A stretch of DNA of 62,000 nt from Mesostigma viride (lineage: Eukaryota > Streptophyta > Mesostigmatophyceae > Mesostigmatales > Mesostigmataceae): the NCBI GenBank assembly GCA_009746045.1, contig RPFO01002093.1:1-62000 (forward strand), written 5' to 3'. The position numbers were made by a program, and so were the translations under genes. The number at the start of each line of letters is the position of its first letter. Position 1 is the first letter of the stretch. Of this stretch, positions 22,723-31,138 are shown piece by piece. The notes beneath the pieces are model-generated. The model saw nothing but the letters and a program-made list of their open reading frames with translations. It made no database searches and had not been told where the DNA came from.

Positions 22723-24048
22723 ATGAACGAGACACGGGACGTGTCCAATAGTCTCGCCGGGACGCCGGGCGAGTCCGACGGTCCCGCCGCGGTGCCGGAC
22801 CCCTCCCCGTCTGTCACCCCCATGGAGGTCGATCCACTCGCGTCCCCCGTGTCCTGTGGGGCGGTCGAGGACGCGCGGGATGTCCCGAGTGTCCGCGCGC
22901 CGATGGACCCCCGGACGCTGTGCCGCGCCGTGTGCGCCTGGTTCGACGCCGCGGTCGTCAGGGACCCGAGGGACTCGGCGTGCGTCACGACGTCCCAGTT
23001 CGCCGACGAGATGGACCGCTTCCTCCTGTCCAAGGGCCTGCCGGCGTACGACCGGTCCGGCCTGGCGGGCGACCGCCCGCAGGCGCGCGGCGCGCATTTC
23101 AACCTGATATCCGCCATCGCCGCGTCCTACGGCGTCGTCGTCAGCGATTTCGGCGACGGCCTGACGCTCTGCCGTCTCCTCGTCCGTCCTCCGGCCGGCG
23201 GGTACCCGTTCGACCCGTCGCCGCTCCCGAAGCCCGCGTCCTTCGACGATGACGGGTACTTCTCCGCGATCGCGCGCAAGGAGCTGATACAATCGCGGCT
23301 CGCCGAGACCTCCGCCGTGCTGGATGAGGAGGATCTGGACCGTCTCGAGTGCACGGACGAGGAGGACGCGTTCGAGTCCCACCTTCGACGCCCCCATGCG
23401 TTCGCGCATCTGTGCCAGTTCCGCGTCGCCCGGCGCGCGTACGACCGCAAGCGCGTCCCGCGCCCCGAGTGGCTCGATAGGACGATCGCCGAGATGAGGC
23501 GCCAGGTCTCCTGGGACTACGACGAGTCTGCCAAGGGGAAGGCGAGGACGGGGTTTCGTACGACCGATAACCTGACCGACGTACTCGGATGGCCCTCGAC
23601 GGCGGAGGACGCCTTGCCCCTCCAGACGTCCCTCGAAGACGCGGCCGGATCCGGGCAGGACGCCGTCGCCGTCCACGCGTCGGCGAACGCGTCCGCCGTC
23701 CGCGCGTCTGGGAGCGGTAAAGCGACGCGCGCCGAGCCGTTCGTCGGAGATCTCCCGTCGCGTCTGTTCGCGCGCGTGCCGGACGCTCGCATGTCCCTGT
23801 CCGCCTTCCGACACCTCTACTTCGAGCGTCACCTCGGATGGCCGGCGTCCCGGCGCTTCACCGTCCCCAACGAGGTGGTCGCCGCACAGCTGGCCGCGCG
23901 CGGCATCCGATTGAGCGGGCGGAAGAGGGGCCGCGACGTCACGGTGGACGGCCCGCCCGCCAAGAACGTGAAGTGGGTCGAGGGCCTGGCCCTCGCGCCG
24001 GGCGTCGTGGTCCGCGAGAGCGACGTCGAGTGCGATGCGGGGAATTAG
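22723..24048 (+). CDS. Hypothetical protein, 441 aa
   Basis: The start is set at the ATG at 22723 because the frame upstream is repeat-derived. The first 60 residues are Pro/Ser/Asp-rich and probably disordered. The middle (about residues 65-300) is globular, with many Asp/Arg and well-spaced hydrophobics. A second low-complexity Ala/Ser segment (about 300-345) precedes a C-terminal basic region containing SGRKRGRD, which could be a nuclear localisation or nucleic-acid contact. I recognise no family. The frame is intact over more than 1.3 kb, which is unusual in this frameshift-rich window and supports a real gene. The stop is followed by a small inverted repeat (ACTAG at about 24049, CTAGT at about 24061). 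Confidence 0.7.
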   Translation: MNETRDVSNSLAGTPGESDGPAAVPDPSPSVTPMEVDPLASPVSCGAVEDARDVPSVRAPMDPRTLCRAVCAWFDAAVVRDPRDSACVTTSQFADEMDRFLLSKGLPAYDRSGLAGDRPQARGAHFNLISAIAASYGVVVSDFGDGLTLCRLLVRPPAGGYPFDPSPLPKPASFDDDGYFSAIARKELIQSRLAETSAVLDEEDLDRLECTDEEDAFESHLRRPHAFAHLCQFRVARRAYDRKRVPRPEWLDRTIAEMRRQVSWDYDESAKGKARTGFRTTDNLTDVLGWPSTAEDALPLQTSLEDAAGSGQDAVAVHASANASAVRASGSGKATRAEPFVGDLPSRLFARVPDARMSLSAFRHLYFERHLGWPASRRFTVPNEVVAAQLAARGIRLSGRKRGRDVTVDGPPAKNVKWVEGLALAPGVVVRESDVECDAGN

Positions 24049-24250
24049 ACTAGCTTTCTACTAGTGACGTGTTTGCGTTGGTTTGATGATGTGTGGACGA
24101 TAATTCCGTTTATTACGATTTTTATCCAATACAATCGATTGATAAATGCCGCGTGGCGTCTCTGTTTGTTTGGTAACGCTAGAGTCTCACTCCTAGGACT
24201 CTTTCGCGGACTCGCGGACTCGCGGACTCGCGCGTTCGTCGCTTTTTTTG

Positions 24251-24589
24251 TCAAGTTACGGACGGGTGCGCCAGTCCGGCGACCGCGGTCCTTTCGGGGT
24301 CGTTCGCGTACAACCCGTCGAACACCTCGTGCCAGTTTTCGGGCGTCGCGCGTTGGCGCGCCGATTCCAGATCCTCCCTCGTCGCCAGGTCGAACCACCC
24401 GCTGTGGCCCTTCTCCTCGCGCAGGCGGATTTCTCGGTCCACGTCCGCCAGGAACTGCTCGTACGCCTCTCGGTTCGTGTACCCGCGGTAGAGTTCGTCC
24501 GGATCGTCCCGGTGTCCGTGGAGGTACGGGTACGCGCGGACGACGAGACCGTCCACGAGTCCGCGGAGAGTGTCAAGGACGTTGCCCAT
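24251..24589 (-). CDS. Small protein with myristoylation-type N-terminus, 112 aa
   Basis: The start at 24589 gives MGNVLDTLRG. A Gly at position 2 with a small residue following fits the eukaryotic N-myristoylation context, so membrane attachment of the product is a reasonable inference. The body is polar and helical, with many Asp/Glu/Arg and several aromatic residues (YPYLHGHRDD, YTNREAYEQFL), and there is no transmembrane segment. No family is recognised. The gene is divergent from the plus-strand gene at 24719. Giant viruses often place myristoylated proteins at the inner membrane, but nothing here proves virion location. Confidence 0.7.
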   Translation of the reverse strand: MGNVLDTLRGLVDGLVVRAYPYLHGHRDDPDELYRGYTNREAYEQFLADVDREIRLREEKGHSGWFDLATREDLESARQRATPENWHEVFDGLYANDPERTAVAGLAHPSVT

Positions 24590-24718
24590 GTCCGCGTGTC
24601 TTTCGTCGGGGAAGGGAGGGGGGGAGAGACGCGCGCGTCTCGTGCACGAACGGGAGGAGAAAATGTCCCCTCCCTTTATACCGCGGTTTTCGCGCGACTC
24701 GACTCGATCGATCCGCTC
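24590..24718. promoter_or_regulatory. Divergent promoter region
   Basis: This is the 129-base gap between the starts of the minus-strand gene at 24589 and the plus-strand gene at 24719. It contains CCCTTTATACC at about 24670-24680, a TATA-like element about 40 bases upstream of the plus-strand ATG. Similar AT-rich elements lie upstream of many genes in this window, otherwise rare in this GC-rich DNA. The assignment is by position only. Confidence 0.45.
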
Positions 24719-25203
24719 ATGGCGCCCGGATTCCATTCGGCTCGCTCGTTCTTCGGAGCCGGGTTCCGATCGACGCGCGACCGATCGTCCGGGTCCTGGT
24801 GGAGAAGCAAGGACGGCAGCGGGACGGTCGGCGGGGACGGCTTCGGGACGGAGGGCGACGAGGACGGGGGCGAGGACGGACGCGGACGTCCCGGTTCCCG
24901 GTGGCCGTGGAAAGGCGGTCGACGCGCGGTCGCCGCCGAGTCGGTCGCCGACTTCGTCCCGGAGGAGGAGAGGTACGCGTGCGTGAACCTGAACGCGCGG
25001 GACGCCCCGCCGCCCGTGACCCCGCAGGTGATGCGGTGGGCGGAGGACGTCCGCAGGGAGAGGAGGGAGTCGCGCGTCGTGGGCAAGCTGCGTCTTCCGC
25101 CGCCCGTGACGACGGGGGTGCTGAAGTGGGCGGTGGAGGCGAACGAGAGGGGCGAGGGGGTGGTCCTCGGTCCGGGATTATTCCGGGACCTACATTATTA
25201 TAG
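24719..25203 (+). CDS. Hypothetical protein, about 160 aa (one frameshift near its end)
   Basis: The ATG at 24719 follows a TATA-like box. The N-terminal half is Ser/Gly/Asp/Arg-rich and probably disordered. The C-terminal half has two related segments (DAPPPVTPQVMRWAEDVR and LPPPVTTGVLKWAVEANE), an internal repeat of about 50 residues. In the present sequence the frame runs on to 25450, but the last part is low-complexity. A single extra G near 25171 would instead bring it to the TAG at 25201-25203 with a short hydrophobic ending, 18 bases before the next gene. I favour that end. The function is unknown. Confidence 0.5.
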
Positions 25204-25221
25204 GGAGCTGCGCGGTTCGAT

Positions 25222-26747
25222 ATGGTACATCGATGCGCGGCCACGACGGTCGCGGGGTTCCGATGCCAAAATCCGGCGGTGCGCCGGTTCTGCTCCGTCC
25301 ACTCCTCTCGGTCGCGCGCGCGGACGACTGCGGACGGTCCCGGAGGCGTCCAACGAGGAGGAAGGGGGGGAGGAGTCGGACGGGACGTCGGCGGGGGGCG
25401 TGTCGGACGCGGCGGGGTCCGCTCGGCGGGCCCGTCCTCGCACCGTGTGAGGTCGGACGCGTGCCGCCACGCGGTGGGCTCGGCGATCCTGGTGCGCGGG
25501 TACAGCGCTCCGGCGCCCGCCGCGCCGCCCGCCCGCGTTCCAGGGGGGATGTTCCGTATCCCGCCCGTCACGAACCCGGGATTCTTACGTTACTTGGCTG
25601 GTCTATCGGACGATGATGCGCGGAGGAGGAAATTGAGACGTTACGGTGCCAAAGCGAGAGAGAAGGCCGAACGCGCCGGGGGGACCTCGACGCCTTCGAC
25701 GCCGGCAACGAGGATTTGGAGATCGCGCTCGAATCGATCGAGAGTCGACTTGCTGGTATTATACCTTCTCCTCCCGCGACTAGTGGCAGTGGGTCGACTA
25801 GTGGTACCGGTGGCGTATCGACGTCGAAGACGGTGGATCCGGTGTTGTCGAAGAGGTTTGACCGCACGAGCGCGTACGGTGAGGCCGTCGACTTGTTTGC
25901 GGCTAAGGGTGATGGGGATATGACGGAAGAACAGAGGTTCGCATTGATCCGCGCTATGCTCAGTTCCAAGGGCGACGGGAAGTCGACGGGGGCGAAGATG
26001 GAATTGATCGACGCGGTCGATAAGGCTTTGGCTAATAAGGACGCGTCGAACGCCGAAGCACTCAAGAATGCCGTCGAAGACGGTTTAAAGAAATATTTAG
26101 ATATAAGCAGCAAGCGCGCGCGGTGGAAAGTCGCTTTGGCGGAAGCGGAGAGAAAGATCCGGGAAGCTGCTGCGGATAAACGGAAGAAATTGGAGGACAG
26201 TCGAACTGCCGGTGGGACCGGTGGTGGTGGCGACACGCCAGCTGTCGCCGATGCCTACCAGGCCGCCGTCGACGTGTTCCGCAAAGACGGCGCGACGGAG
26301 GAGGAAAAGGACGTCGCGGTGATGCGTGCAATGATGGATGAGACTCCGGAACCCAAGGGAAAAAATGCGTTAACTGCGTATAACGCTCTAAAAAATGCCT
26401 TGCATCATCCGGGAGGCTATGCCAGTGCCTTACAAAAATATGAGAATAAACACAAGGGTAGTGGAAAGGACACTTGGAATAAAGAGTTATCTGAGCTCAG
26501 ACAGCGGATTGAGAAGGAGGCAGGTCTCAAGACCGAGGATGTCGGCCAGTGGTCCCGCGTCCGTCGCCGTCCAGTCACCGGGTCCGGGTCAAGTCCTCGG
26601 CGCCTGGCACCCGTCCGTCGCCGTCCCGTCGCCGCCGTACGTTCGACCGCGGTGTCCAAGGCCCGTCGAGCGCCCGTCAAGAGGAAGAGGTCCTCTGTCG
26701 CCGCCGCGTCGTCGTCGGCCAAGTCCGCGCGTCGCCCCGGAAAATGA
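25222..26747 (+). CDS. CCCH-type N-terminal protein, about 509 aa, frameshifted
   Basis: The N-terminus carries HRCAATTVAGFRCQNPAVRRFCSVH, given here as a spacing: Cys, nine residues, Cys, eight residues, Cys, two residues, His. This short zinc-binding-like signature (DUF5763-like) is common at the start of giant-virus proteins. The frame opened at 25222 ends in a G6 run at 25678-25683 and resumes one base back, consistent with one missing G. Between about 25330 and 25450 the best frame is also uncertain. The rest has two similar helical repeats, around AVDLFAAKGDGDMTEEQRFA and AAVDVFRKDGATEEEKDVAV, each followed by an Ala/Lys-rich helix. The C-terminal 70 residues are very basic with repeated RRRPV-type motifs, suggesting nucleic-acid binding or packaging. 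No enzymatic motif is seen. Confidence 0.55.
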
Positions 26748-26793
26748 TCGCAAGCCATACTAGGCAGCACCGCGCTCGAAGAACGCAACCATC

Positions 26794-27120
26794 ATGGGTC
26801 AATTCCCGAGTTCCACGCGAATCCACGCGTCCGGAGTCTCCGACGTCGTCGTCGTCGAGTCGCGGGCCGCGGACATCTCCGACCAATTGGACAAGATCTA
26901 CGCGCCATGGAAGAGCGCATCCCGGCGGGCCGACGACGACGTAGCCGCGTCCTCGCGTCCGTCCGCGAATCCCGAGCCGAGGCCCACGGGGCAAGGGACC
27001 GCCACAGCCTACCTGGACGGCGCCCTGAGAGACATGTACGAGGACGACCACTCGTCCAAGCGGTTCCGCCACGCCGCGCCGTCCGTCCCCGAACAGACCT
27101 TCCGAAGCGCCGTGTTCTGA
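26794..27120 (+). CDS. Small MGQ-type (possibly myristoylated) protein, 108 aa
   Basis: The frame starts MGQFPSSTRI, with Gly2 and Ser6 as in classical N-myristoylation signals. The remainder is hydrophilic and probably disordered, with DISDQLDKIYAPWKS the most structured-looking part, and ends FRSAVF. It is the second such N-terminus within 2.5 kb (compare 24251-24589). It ends before a hairpin at 27184-27200 that separates it from the convergent helicase gene. The family is not recognised. Confidence 0.6.
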   Translation: MGQFPSSTRIHASGVSDVVVVESRAADISDQLDKIYAPWKSASRRADDDVAASSRPSANPEPRPTGQGTATAYLDGALRDMYEDDHSSKRFRHAAPSVPEQTFRSAVF

Positions 27121-27183
27121 CTGAAGTATTTTGACATCGTGGTTTGAACCGATGACAGACGCGCGATGACGCGTGAATTGATG

Positions 27184-27200
27184 TATTATGAAGGATAATA
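27184..27200. terminator. AT-rich hairpin between convergent genes
   Basis: TATTAT and ATAATA are perfect complements separated by GAAGG. The hairpin lies 64 bases after the stop at 27120, in a short AT-rich gap before the end of the minus-strand helicase gene (27312). It matches the position and character of the hairpins at 45805-45828 and 52161-52177, so a role in 3'-end formation is likely by analogy with the hairpin signals known in mimiviruses and pandoraviruses. Confidence 0.5.
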
Positions 27201-27311
27201 AAAGGAACGTTTACCGACAAACCCGTTTTGCAACATGTCCCCATAGTGCCAGTACCCGTAGGGTACGATACGATAGTGTCGCGACTCTCTCTCTCTCCCT
27301 ATCTCTCTCTC

Positions 27312-30300
27312 TCATTTGCGCGCGCCCGACGACTTGGTCGCCGTCCGCTTCTTCGTGTACCCTCGCGCCTCCCGCGTGCGATATCTCGCGGATCTCGTAA
27401 CGGTCGTCCAGCATCGACGACGCGTTGTCGTGCGCGCCGGAGTACCGGCACGTCAGCGGCCGGCGGCCCGACGCGGTCCGCAGGTTCCTGTCGTTGTGCA
27501 CGGGGAGCATGTACTTGCAGTCCACCGCGACCTCGCGCAACGTCGTCAGCAGCGTGTCCATGCGCCGGTCGCTCGCGTTGTCCCGCGCGCGGTCGGACAC
27601 GAGCCCGTCCACCCACCAGATTTCCGACCTCTCCCGCAGCAGTTCGATCTCCGCGTCCGCCACCTTCTTGTACAGCGTCAGCGCCTTCCGCAGATCGCCC
27701 GTCACCCGTCTGTCCCGCAGGTCCTCCGCGGCGTTCTGACTCCGCGCCATCGCCTCCTCCTCGGCGCGTCGGAGCCGCCCCGGGTGGTCCCTCTCGATGG
27801 CGTCCAGCGCCTTGTGCAATCGGATCGTCTCCGCCGACGGACGCGACATGTACCGGTGGACGGACACCGTCCACGTCCGCGCGTCCTTGTCGAGCTGATC
27901 GTGGCTGCAGTACCGCACCGCGCGGGCGATCAGCTGTTTCTCCTTGTTCTTCGTCGGCTGCGGCTCCACGATGTGCACGTGGCGGACGCCCTTCAGGTCC
28001 AGACCCTCGTTGTACCTCCCGCTCGCCAGGATCAGGTGGACGCGCTGGCCCGTCCGATTCGAAGGGTGGTTGAACACGCCCGCGACGTCCTTCAGTCCCT
28101 GGCGATCGGACGCCTCGTTCGTGCCCAGGACGATGTACCGTCGCTCGCTCCGCTCCGCCCTGTCGTCCTCCAATCGCGCGTACCCCATCGCCTTAAGCAC
28201 CTTCTCGAGGTCGCCGATCCCGTGCTGCCGGGAAAAGCGCGAGTACACGAAATGCTTCTCGCCCGGCGTCAGCTTGCCGACGATCGCCGAGAATTTGGGC
28301 GACAGACGCGACAAGTTGCGGAGGAGGGACTCGCCCTCGTACTGATGAAACGACATGTTGTTCGACGTGCCCTGCAGCGTCGTGTAGTACTGGTCGAGGC
28401 TTTCCGGGTCGTGTCGCAGATGGGATTTGTGGACTTGCTCGCGGAACGCCTTCTCTTGTTCGGCGCTCATCGGCGTGAGGTGGTCTTCCGCCGGCATGAG
28501 CTCGGGGTACGCGCTCAGGTCGCCCGTGAAGTCCGCGAACGAGACGAGGCCGCGGAAATCCTCGGCGTGCGAGTCGAACGCGATCTTGTGGGACGACGGG
28601 TGTCGGATCATGTTCACCAGCGTCAGGATCTCGTCGACATTGTCCCCCGGCGTGGCGCTCAGGATCACGGTGTACAGTCCGGACACGTCGACGGCCGGGT
28701 TGTGGACCGGCGCTCGACGGGTCGCCAGGAGCGAGAGGATCGCGGCGTTGTCCTTCTTCTGCATCTCCAGCGGGTGGAAGAGGTTCTGGACCTCGTCCAT
28801 GATCAGCACCGCGTTGTGGAGGAGTTTCGGGTCCGCGTTCTTGCGGCTGTTGTGGACGTCGACCGCGTGCGCCAATTTCGCGAACGTCAGGATCTCCCCC
28901 CACACCCTGGCCTTGACCGCCCTCACGGCCTCGTCCCTGGACATGCGCTTCAGGCGCGGGAACATCGGCGCCCACTCGGCGATCTTCTCGATCGTGTTGT
29001 TGCGGCTGTTCTCGATGGACGTCGCCAACAGGATCTTCACCGACCCGCCCGTCTCCGGATCCTGGGCGTCCCAGAACGCGTCGATGGCCGCCATCGTCGT
29101 GGCCGTCTTGCCGCTCCCCGTCGAGTGCCACGCCAGGAACCCGCGCGCGGGTCTGCGCGACGGATGGAATCGCGCCATCCGTTCCAGGAACGCGTGGACC
29201 GACGTCTGTTGCGGCGACGGGATCTTCTTGGCGTTCGGATCCCTCGCGCAACTGTTGGATCGCGGGTCCGCCAGTTTCTGGCGCGTCTCGGGCGGTTCCG
29301 CGTCCGGCCACTCGCCGTCCAGGTACTTCCGCAATTGGGTCTGGAAATCGCTCGTCATCGGGTCCGGGAAGTCGGCGGGCACGCGGCGACTCGCGCGCGG
29401 GGCCCGTTCCGCGTTGATGTTCACGCGCGGCTCGTACAGCACCAGAGCCCGCGAGTTGTCCACCGGCGCCGGGGGTGTCGGACGCGCGGTTTGGAAAGGC
29501 GCGGAAGGCGCGGAAGGCGCGGAGGGAACGGACGGCGGCGCGATCGGGGGCGCGGTCGGCGCGAAGGTGTTCGTGGCGACGTGCGCGACGCTCGGTCCCG
29601 CTGTCCACGGGATGTTCGAACGGGGCGCGGGCGCGTTACCGGACGTCGTGCTCGCGATCGTGGCGCGTTCCATCTCGCGCGCGAGATTGTCGGGCGGCGG
29701 GTTGGGAGGAGGCGATGGGACGGGCGGAGGCGGCGGCGGGGCGGTCGTGGGTGGAGGAGGGACCGGGGCGGAGGGAGCGGCGCCCAGTTGCGGCCACGTC
29801 ACGGGGGTCCTGCGCTCGTGCGGCGTCCACGCGCTCTGCATCCTGTCCACGAGGTTGTCCACCAGCCACGGGTAGGCCTTGACGCTTTCGTCCGCGCGCG
29901 GGGGCGGGGGGGGAGGACGGACGTCCGACGCTTTCGGTTTCTTCTTGGCGTCTCGGATCGCGAATCTCTCCAGCGCGGCTTCCGCCACCTCCTGTTGCGT
30001 CTTCGGGTCCGCGAAATCGCGCGGCTTGTCCGTCGCCGCCGCGGATACGACGGTCGCGATGGCCTCCGCCGCCTTCCGGCTCGCGGATGCGACACCGCGG
30101 GACATCGCGGCGGGGGCGCGTCTCATCCGACCCACTAGGCCGTCCACGAACGACGGACGGGTGGTCGGGGCGGTCGGGACGTCGTTGGCGACGTCCGCGC
30201 GCGTCGACGGCGTCTCGGCGGCGACGGGATCGGGCGCGTCCGCGGTCGTCTCCTCCTCCGCCGCTCGCCTCGACGGTTTCTGTCTGGTCCGGTTTTCCGC

Positions 30301-30499
30301 CCGCGACGGCCTGGCGGACACGGGGACTGTCCCGCTGTCCGTCGCGATTCCGGCGGCTGCGCCGAACGGCTCTGGGACCGCGTCGTTGCGCGGACGGGGT
30401 GTCGGACGCGTTTGTCGGACGGACGTCCGGCGCTCGCCGTCTTTTCTCGGCGGTTCGACGGGGCGCGGCCGTCGTTCGACTCGTCTTCTTCGTTCGCAT
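27312..30499 (-). CDS. D6/D11-like SF2 helicase (frameshifted), about 1,060 aa
   Basis: A DEAD/DEAH-like superfamily 2 ATPase of the type NCLDVs use in early transcription or transcription termination. Roughly the first 370 residues are Pro/Ala-rich and disordered. The core shows motif I (HSTGSGKT), motif II (MDEVQ), motif III (ILSATPG) and motifs V-VI (SGRYNEGLDL, then ARAVRYCSH), the last being characteristic of viral members. Two frame changes are inferred. Near the start, the only nearby ATG (30499) is in a different frame from the core, and the first in-frame ATG would be at about 30126. At about 27360 a missing G would replace a long odd tail with a short Lys-rich tail (TKKRTATKSSGARK) and a TGA at 27312. 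It is divergent from the gene at 30608. Confidence 0.85.
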
Positions 30500-30607
30500 G
30501 TTTCTTCGGCGCTCTCGTTTCGATAGTATACTGCGAGGACAAATTTCCGCCGCCGGCGAAAAATAAGTCTCCCGCGTCTATGTATAGCACACGGTCGCGA
30601 GTTCCCG

Positions 30608-31090
30608 ATGGCGTTCGTCGAGGCCGTCGCGGGGTTGTTCCGGGGAATGGTGGGGGTGGAAGACGCGATGGGCGCCGCCCGCGCGGCTCGAATCGCGGGA
30701 AGGACGGCGGAGGCCGCGCGGTCCGCGGAGACTGCCGCGTCCGCGGCTGCGGCGGGAGGCCGGAGCGCGGCCGCGGCCGCGGACGAGATGGGTCAGGCGG
30801 CTCGGTCTGCGTCGCTGGCGGACAAGGCCGTGGGGGCGGCGAAGTCCGTGGGCGGGACGGTGTTGGACGCGGGCATCATGTTCGGCACGTTCGCGGGGTT
30901 GGACAAGGTGTTCGGCGGGGGACGCAAGACGATGGCGGATCCGGACGAGACGGGCGGCGCAAGGGAGATCCACAACGGGTTGCCTCATCCTGGCGAAGGC
31001 TCCGGCGGCGGTGGGATCGCGAGCGGGGGGTGGCCGGGCGTGGTCCTGCTGTTCCTGGTGGTGATCGTCCTGCTCGCGTGGATCTTTTAA
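30608..31090 (+). CDS. Ala-rich protein with C-terminal membrane anchor, 160 aa
   Basis: Residues 20-80 are a long Ala/Arg/Ser-rich helix, probably coiled or amphipathic. A Gly-rich spacer follows, and the last 20 residues form a strong transmembrane segment (GVVLLFLVVIVLLAWIF) that ends the protein. The topology is therefore tail-anchored, with the bulk on one side of a membrane. No family is recognised. The gene is divergent from the helicase (108 bases apart) and convergent with the large adhesin gene, whose inferred stop is at 31139. A virion membrane protein is plausible but unproven. Confidence 0.7.
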   Translation: MAFVEAVAGLFRGMVGVEDAMGAARAARIAGRTAEAARSAETAASAAAAGGRSAAAAADEMGQAARSASLADKAVGAAKSVGGTVLDAGIMFGTFAGLDKVFGGGRKTMADPDETGGAREIHNGLPHPGEGSGGGGIASGGWPGVVLLFLVVIVLLAWIF

Positions 31091-31138
31091 ATCCTCGGGC
31101 GCGGATGCGCGTCGTCACGGCTCGTTTCGGACGCGTCA

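Noticed and set aside
24064-25203. 379-codon Arg/Gly-rich frame on the plus strand
   Set aside because: It spans the antisense of the MGN-type gene, the divergent promoter and the next gene. Only its last few codons are probably used, as the end of the 24719 gene.
28427-29875. Second plus-strand open frame of 482 codons within the helicase
   Set aside because: Antisense of the same helicase coding DNA, with no motif of its own.
27316-30138. Plus-strand open frame of 940 codons opposite the helicase
   Set aside because: It is an Arg/Val/His-rich antisense shadow created by high GC. The minus strand has clear helicase motifs.
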